Positions 14,986-16,779 of a stretch of 16,779 nt of DNA are shown here, piece by piece (positions within the stretch are counted from its first letter, which is position 1; each line of letters begins with the position of its first letter). The DNA is from Dehalobacterium sp040766325 (GTDB lineage Bacteria > Bacillota > Dehalobacteriia > Dehalobacteriales > Dehalobacteriaceae), in assembly GCA_040766325.1 (NCBI GenBank), contig JAXGQR010000024.1, positions 1-16,779 of the forward strand, given 5' to 3'. The position numbers and the translations under genes were made by a program. The notes beneath the pieces were generated by a model. It had not been told where the DNA came from. It ran no database searches and worked only from the letters and a program-made list of their open reading frames with translations.

Positions 14986-15525
14986 ATGTACTATGCGACA
15001 CATTACAAATCTACTGTTGGGGATATATTGCTTGCTAGTGATGAAAATAATATAATCGGTCTGTGGATTGATGAGCAGAAATATATATGCGACACATTGC
15101 CGCAAGAAATCACTGAAAAAGATGATATTCCAATCATTCAAGATGGTATAGCATGGCTGGATGATTATTTTTCCGGTAAGAAGCCGCAATTATCCAGGCT
15201 GCCTCTTGCCCCCAGAGGTGGTGAGTTCAGACAGCTGGTGTGGAAGATTCTTACTGAGATACCTTACGGCGAGCTTACAACTTATGGTAAGATTGCAAAA
15301 GAAGTTGCAAAACGTATGGGGAAAGATCGAATGTCCGCGCAAGCTGTAGGTGGTGCCATCGGGCATAATCCTATATCGATCATTATACCCTGCCATCGTG
15401 TGGTCGGTTCCAACGGGAGTCTGACCGGCTATGGGGGTGGGATTGAAAAAAAGGTACAGCTGCTTAAGCACGAAGGAGTAGATATGACTGGATTATTTGT
15501 TCCCCCAAAAGGGACGGCACTTTAA
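14986..15525 (+). CDS. ogt: Methylated-DNA--protein-cysteine S-methyltransferase (O6-alkylguanine-DNA alkyltransferase)
   Basis: This suicidal repair protein takes alkyl groups from O6-alkylguanine in DNA onto its own cysteine. The 179-residue protein has the variable N-terminal domain (about 1-75) and the conserved C-terminal domain. The latter shows FRQLVWKILTEIPYGELTTYG, the helix-turn-helix with the RMSAQAVGGAIGHNP recognition helix, the active site PCHRV (C136) and GSLTGYGGGIEKK before LLKHEG. All critical residues are intact. A strong AAAGGAG lies 6 nt before the ATG at 14986. It probably shares a transcript with galU. No Ada-type regulatory domain is present. Whether it is Ogt or another MGMT subtype is not settled by sequence. 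Confidence 0.95.
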   Translation: MYYATHYKSTVGDILLASDENNIIGLWIDEQKYICDTLPQEITEKDDIPIIQDGIAWLDDYFSGKKPQLSRLPLAPRGGEFRQLVWKILTEIPYGELTTYGKIAKEVAKRMGKDRMSAQAVGGAIGHNPISIIIPCHRVVGSNGSLTGYGGGIEKKVQLLKHEGVDMTGLFVPPKGTAL

Positions 15526-15594
15526 AGAGTGTGGATATCCCCCAAAAATGTAATTTTGTAAAATGACCCATAGAGCAGATCGCGAATAGGATAC

Positions 15595-15732
15595 ATGAAA
15601 TATTTAGAGAAGGGAGCGTTTACTATAAATAAGAAACCCTGGTATAAGAATTGCCCTCCTTGAATTCTCATGTACCTGCTGCTGGGTGCAGCATTTATCC
15701 TTTTTAGCCTGATTCAGTTTCTGCTAAAATAG
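15595..15732 (+). pseudogene. Small membrane-protein ORF with in-frame TGA (decayed gene or possible selenoprotein)
   Basis: From ATG 15595 the frame reads 22 codons to TGA at 15661-15663, and then continues open for 22 more codons to TAG at 15730-15732. The part before TGA ends KKPWYKNCPP; the part after is one strong membrane helix, ILMYLLLGAAFILFSLIQFL. Both halves look like one small single-pass protein. GAAGGGAG (15609-15616) is the best ribosome site but points to an ATA at 15625, where ATG would be expected, so the start may also be lost. The simple reading is a TGG-to-TGA nonsense plus an ATG-to-ATA start loss in a small inner-membrane protein of about 35 residues. The other reading is selenocysteine at a CPPU motif, with the hairpin at 15677-15693 as SECIS. 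Function unknown. Confidence 0.4.
15677..15693 (+). other. Hairpin just downstream of the in-frame TGA
   Basis: TGCTGC (15677-15682) pairs perfectly with GCAGCA (15688-15693) around the loop TGGGT. The loop begins 19 nt after the TGA and has G as its second base, within the loose geometry of bacterial SECIS elements. A T-rich stretch follows, so a weak terminator is an alternative. Confidence 0.35.
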
Positions 15733-15741
15733 AAGGATAAA
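15694..15741 (+). repeat. AT-rich inverted repeat upstream of the DUF3841 gene
   Basis: TTTATCCTT (15694-15702) pairs with AAGGATAAA (15733-15741), and inside it TTTAGC (15703-15708) pairs with GCTAAA (15723-15728), with a 4-nt bulge on the right. It spans the end of the small ORF and stops about 20 nt before the ribosome site of the next gene. It could be a leader structure. Confidence 0.4.
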
Positions 15742-15774
15742 AAGGAAACAACGGAATAAAGGAGATTCTATCCT

Positions 15775-16341
15775 ATGGAAAAATTGAAAATGTGGACAAC
15801 TCAGGATGAACGAGTACTTCATGAAATTAAAGAAAAAGGTGTGTATCGAGCAAGTATAAGAAGCATCCGACAGAAATATGGTACCTGCTCCGATATATAT
15901 TTGAAGGTCTATAAGTGGTTGTCCCAGGCGGCAAACAGCATTGTTCAAAAACCTGCTGGCGTGGAATTTCCTATATGGACAGCTTTTCAACAGGAGGGAT
16001 CCTTTGGTTTGATGGACGGGCAGGTGCGCTTTGAATTGGAGGTGGAAAAGGAGGATATCATTATCTTTGACAGCGGCAAGTGGGACTATATCCTCAATTA
16101 CTGGTATATCCCTGCAGACAGCAAAGATAAAGAAGCGTATGATCAGAAGTTGGAGTCCTTGGGGATAAAAAACAAAAGTCATATTTATTCGACCAATTTT
16201 TATCCCATACTTAAGCGGGAGGTGGAGCAGAGCTGGCAGAGACTGTTTGATCCTCGGATCATCATCTCAGGTATAGATCAAGCCGTCATCTGGGAAATTC
16301 GGCCTGAATGGATTAAAAACATCATATATCCTTCAAAATAA
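15775..16341 (+). CDS. DUF3841 domain protein
   Basis: This 188-residue soluble protein has no signal peptide or membrane segment. It opens KMWTTQDERVLHEIKEKGVY, then VYKWLSQAANSIVQKP, FPIWTAFQQ (65-72), RFELEVEKEDIIIFDSGKWD (85-104), ILNYWYIP, TNFYPILKREVEQSW, RLFDPRI and a C-terminal VIWEIRPEWIKNI. These blocks match the DUF3841 family, whose function is unknown to me. AAAGGAG lies 11 nt before the ATG. Its stop is 10 bp from the stop of a related gene on the other strand. The two share FYP-LK-E, SW-RLFD and WEIR-EWI and are clear paralogues, though well diverged. Confidence 0.8.
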   Translation: MEKLKMWTTQDERVLHEIKEKGVYRASIRSIRQKYGTCSDIYLKVYKWLSQAANSIVQKPAGVEFPIWTAFQQEGSFGLMDGQVRFELEVEKEDIIIFDSGKWDYILNYWYIPADSKDKEAYDQKLESLGIKNKSHIYSTNFYPILKREVEQSWQRLFDPRIIISGIDQAVIWEIRPEWIKNIIYPSK

Positions 16342-16351
16342 AATAAAAACA

Positions 16352-16779
16352 TCATGGCATTATCTTTGTGATCCATTCTTTTCTGATTTCCCACAGGGCG
16401 CACATATCATCTGCCGAAAGCCGGATGGATTCGTCAAATAATCTTTCCCAGCTAGCGATGATTTCCTTCTTAAGCTGCGGGTAGAAATGGTTCGTATATG
16501 CTTGGGAGGGGTGTTGCAGTCCCTGGGTGGAGATCTTTTTTTTGAAGTTTTGCTCGTCATTAGGATTTTCAGGTATGTATGAAAGGTTGAGAATCCTCAG
16601 CCACTTTCCCTGATTAAAAAATAGCGCCTGATCCACCGGAACATCCAGTTCGACGATACGGTCTCCCGGGCCATAATTAGAAATCATTTTGGCGTCACAG
16701 TATGCCCACACGGGATATTCTGCTTCCGGGGGCGGTGTGATTCTTTTGGATAAAGTCCGTATAATGGTGTAAAAAGGAA
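16352..16779 (-). CDS. DUF3841 domain protein, second copy (5' end beyond the window)
   Basis: The minus-strand frame is open from the right window edge to the TGA at 16354-16352. The visible 141 residues begin FYTIIRTLSKRITPPPEAEY, then PVWAY, a DRIVELDVPVDQALFF stretch, QGKWLRILNLSYIPENPND, NHFYPQLKKEIIASWERLFD and ALWEIRKEWITKIMP. By comparison with the neighbouring paralogue about 50 N-terminal residues are missing. The GTG at 16711 falls inside the conserved PVWAY block and is not a real start. It is convergent with the other DUF3841 gene, and no terminator is visible in the 10-bp gap. Confidence 0.8.
   Translation of the reverse strand, partial: PFYTIIRTLSKRITPPPEAEYPVWAYCDAKMISNYGPGDRIVELDVPVDQALFFNQGKWLRILNLSYIPENPNDEQNFKKKISTQGLQHPSQAYTNHFYPQLKKEIIASWERLFDESIRLSADDMCALWEIRKEWITKIMP

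Overview
The window looks like the chromosome of an anaerobic, low-to-mid GC member of the Firmicutes (Clostridia, probably Peptococcaceae/Desulfitobacteriaceae-like). The evidence is strong GGAGG-type ribosome binding sites, AT-rich intergenic DNA, a YvrJ-type small protein, a DUF4342 protein, a pantothenate operon led by a DUF2520 gene, paired DUF3841 genes and a trace of a methyltransferase-associated uroporphyrinogen-decarboxylase-family gene. The genus cannot be fixed from sequence alone. No rRNA, tRNA, CRISPR array, prophage or intact mobile element was seen.

Layout. At 50-445 lies the C-terminal remnant of a URO-D family gene, closed by a clear terminator (503-532). At 601-1800 (minus) is a GT4 glycosyltransferase. 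After a long AT-rich gap comes an EamA-type transporter (2337-3254, plus), flanked by two copies of a 15-nt repeat. From 3616 to 6714 runs a complete pantothenate operon: DUF2520/PanG-like reductase, panB, panC, panD. It is preceded by a large terminator-like hairpin that could be an attenuator or the EamA terminator. Converging on it is a 1119-residue SWIM + SNF2/RapA-type helicase gene (6815-10174, minus). Next, on the minus strand, are an overlapping histidine kinase and OmpR-type response regulator (10500-12735), whose promoter carries a perfect 14-bp inverted repeat around the -35 element, and a frameshifted DUF4342 gene (12850-13384). Rightward genes follow: a 50-residue YvrJ protein (13669-13821, with terminator), galU (14050-14937), an O6-alkylguanine-DNA alkyltransferase (14986-15525), a broken or recoded small membrane-protein ORF (15595-15732) and a DUF3841 gene (15775-16341). 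A second DUF3841 gene points back at it and runs off the right edge.

How the genes work together. The four pan genes make pantothenate from ketoisovalerate and aspartate, with PanG as the likely ketopantoate reductase. The kinase and regulator form one signalling pair. The remaining genes are mostly independent housekeeping or accessory functions.

The best leads are: (1) a small ORF with an in-frame TGA in a Cys-Pro-Pro-TGA context, followed by a hairpin fitting loose bacterial SECIS geometry, though a decayed gene is at least as likely; (2) the pan leader hairpin; (3) the inverted repeat over the two-component promoter; (4) apparent one-base indels in A-runs at the response regulator start and inside the DUF4342 gene; (5) the tail-to-tail DUF3841 paralogues. 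I did not find a clear new multi-gene system.
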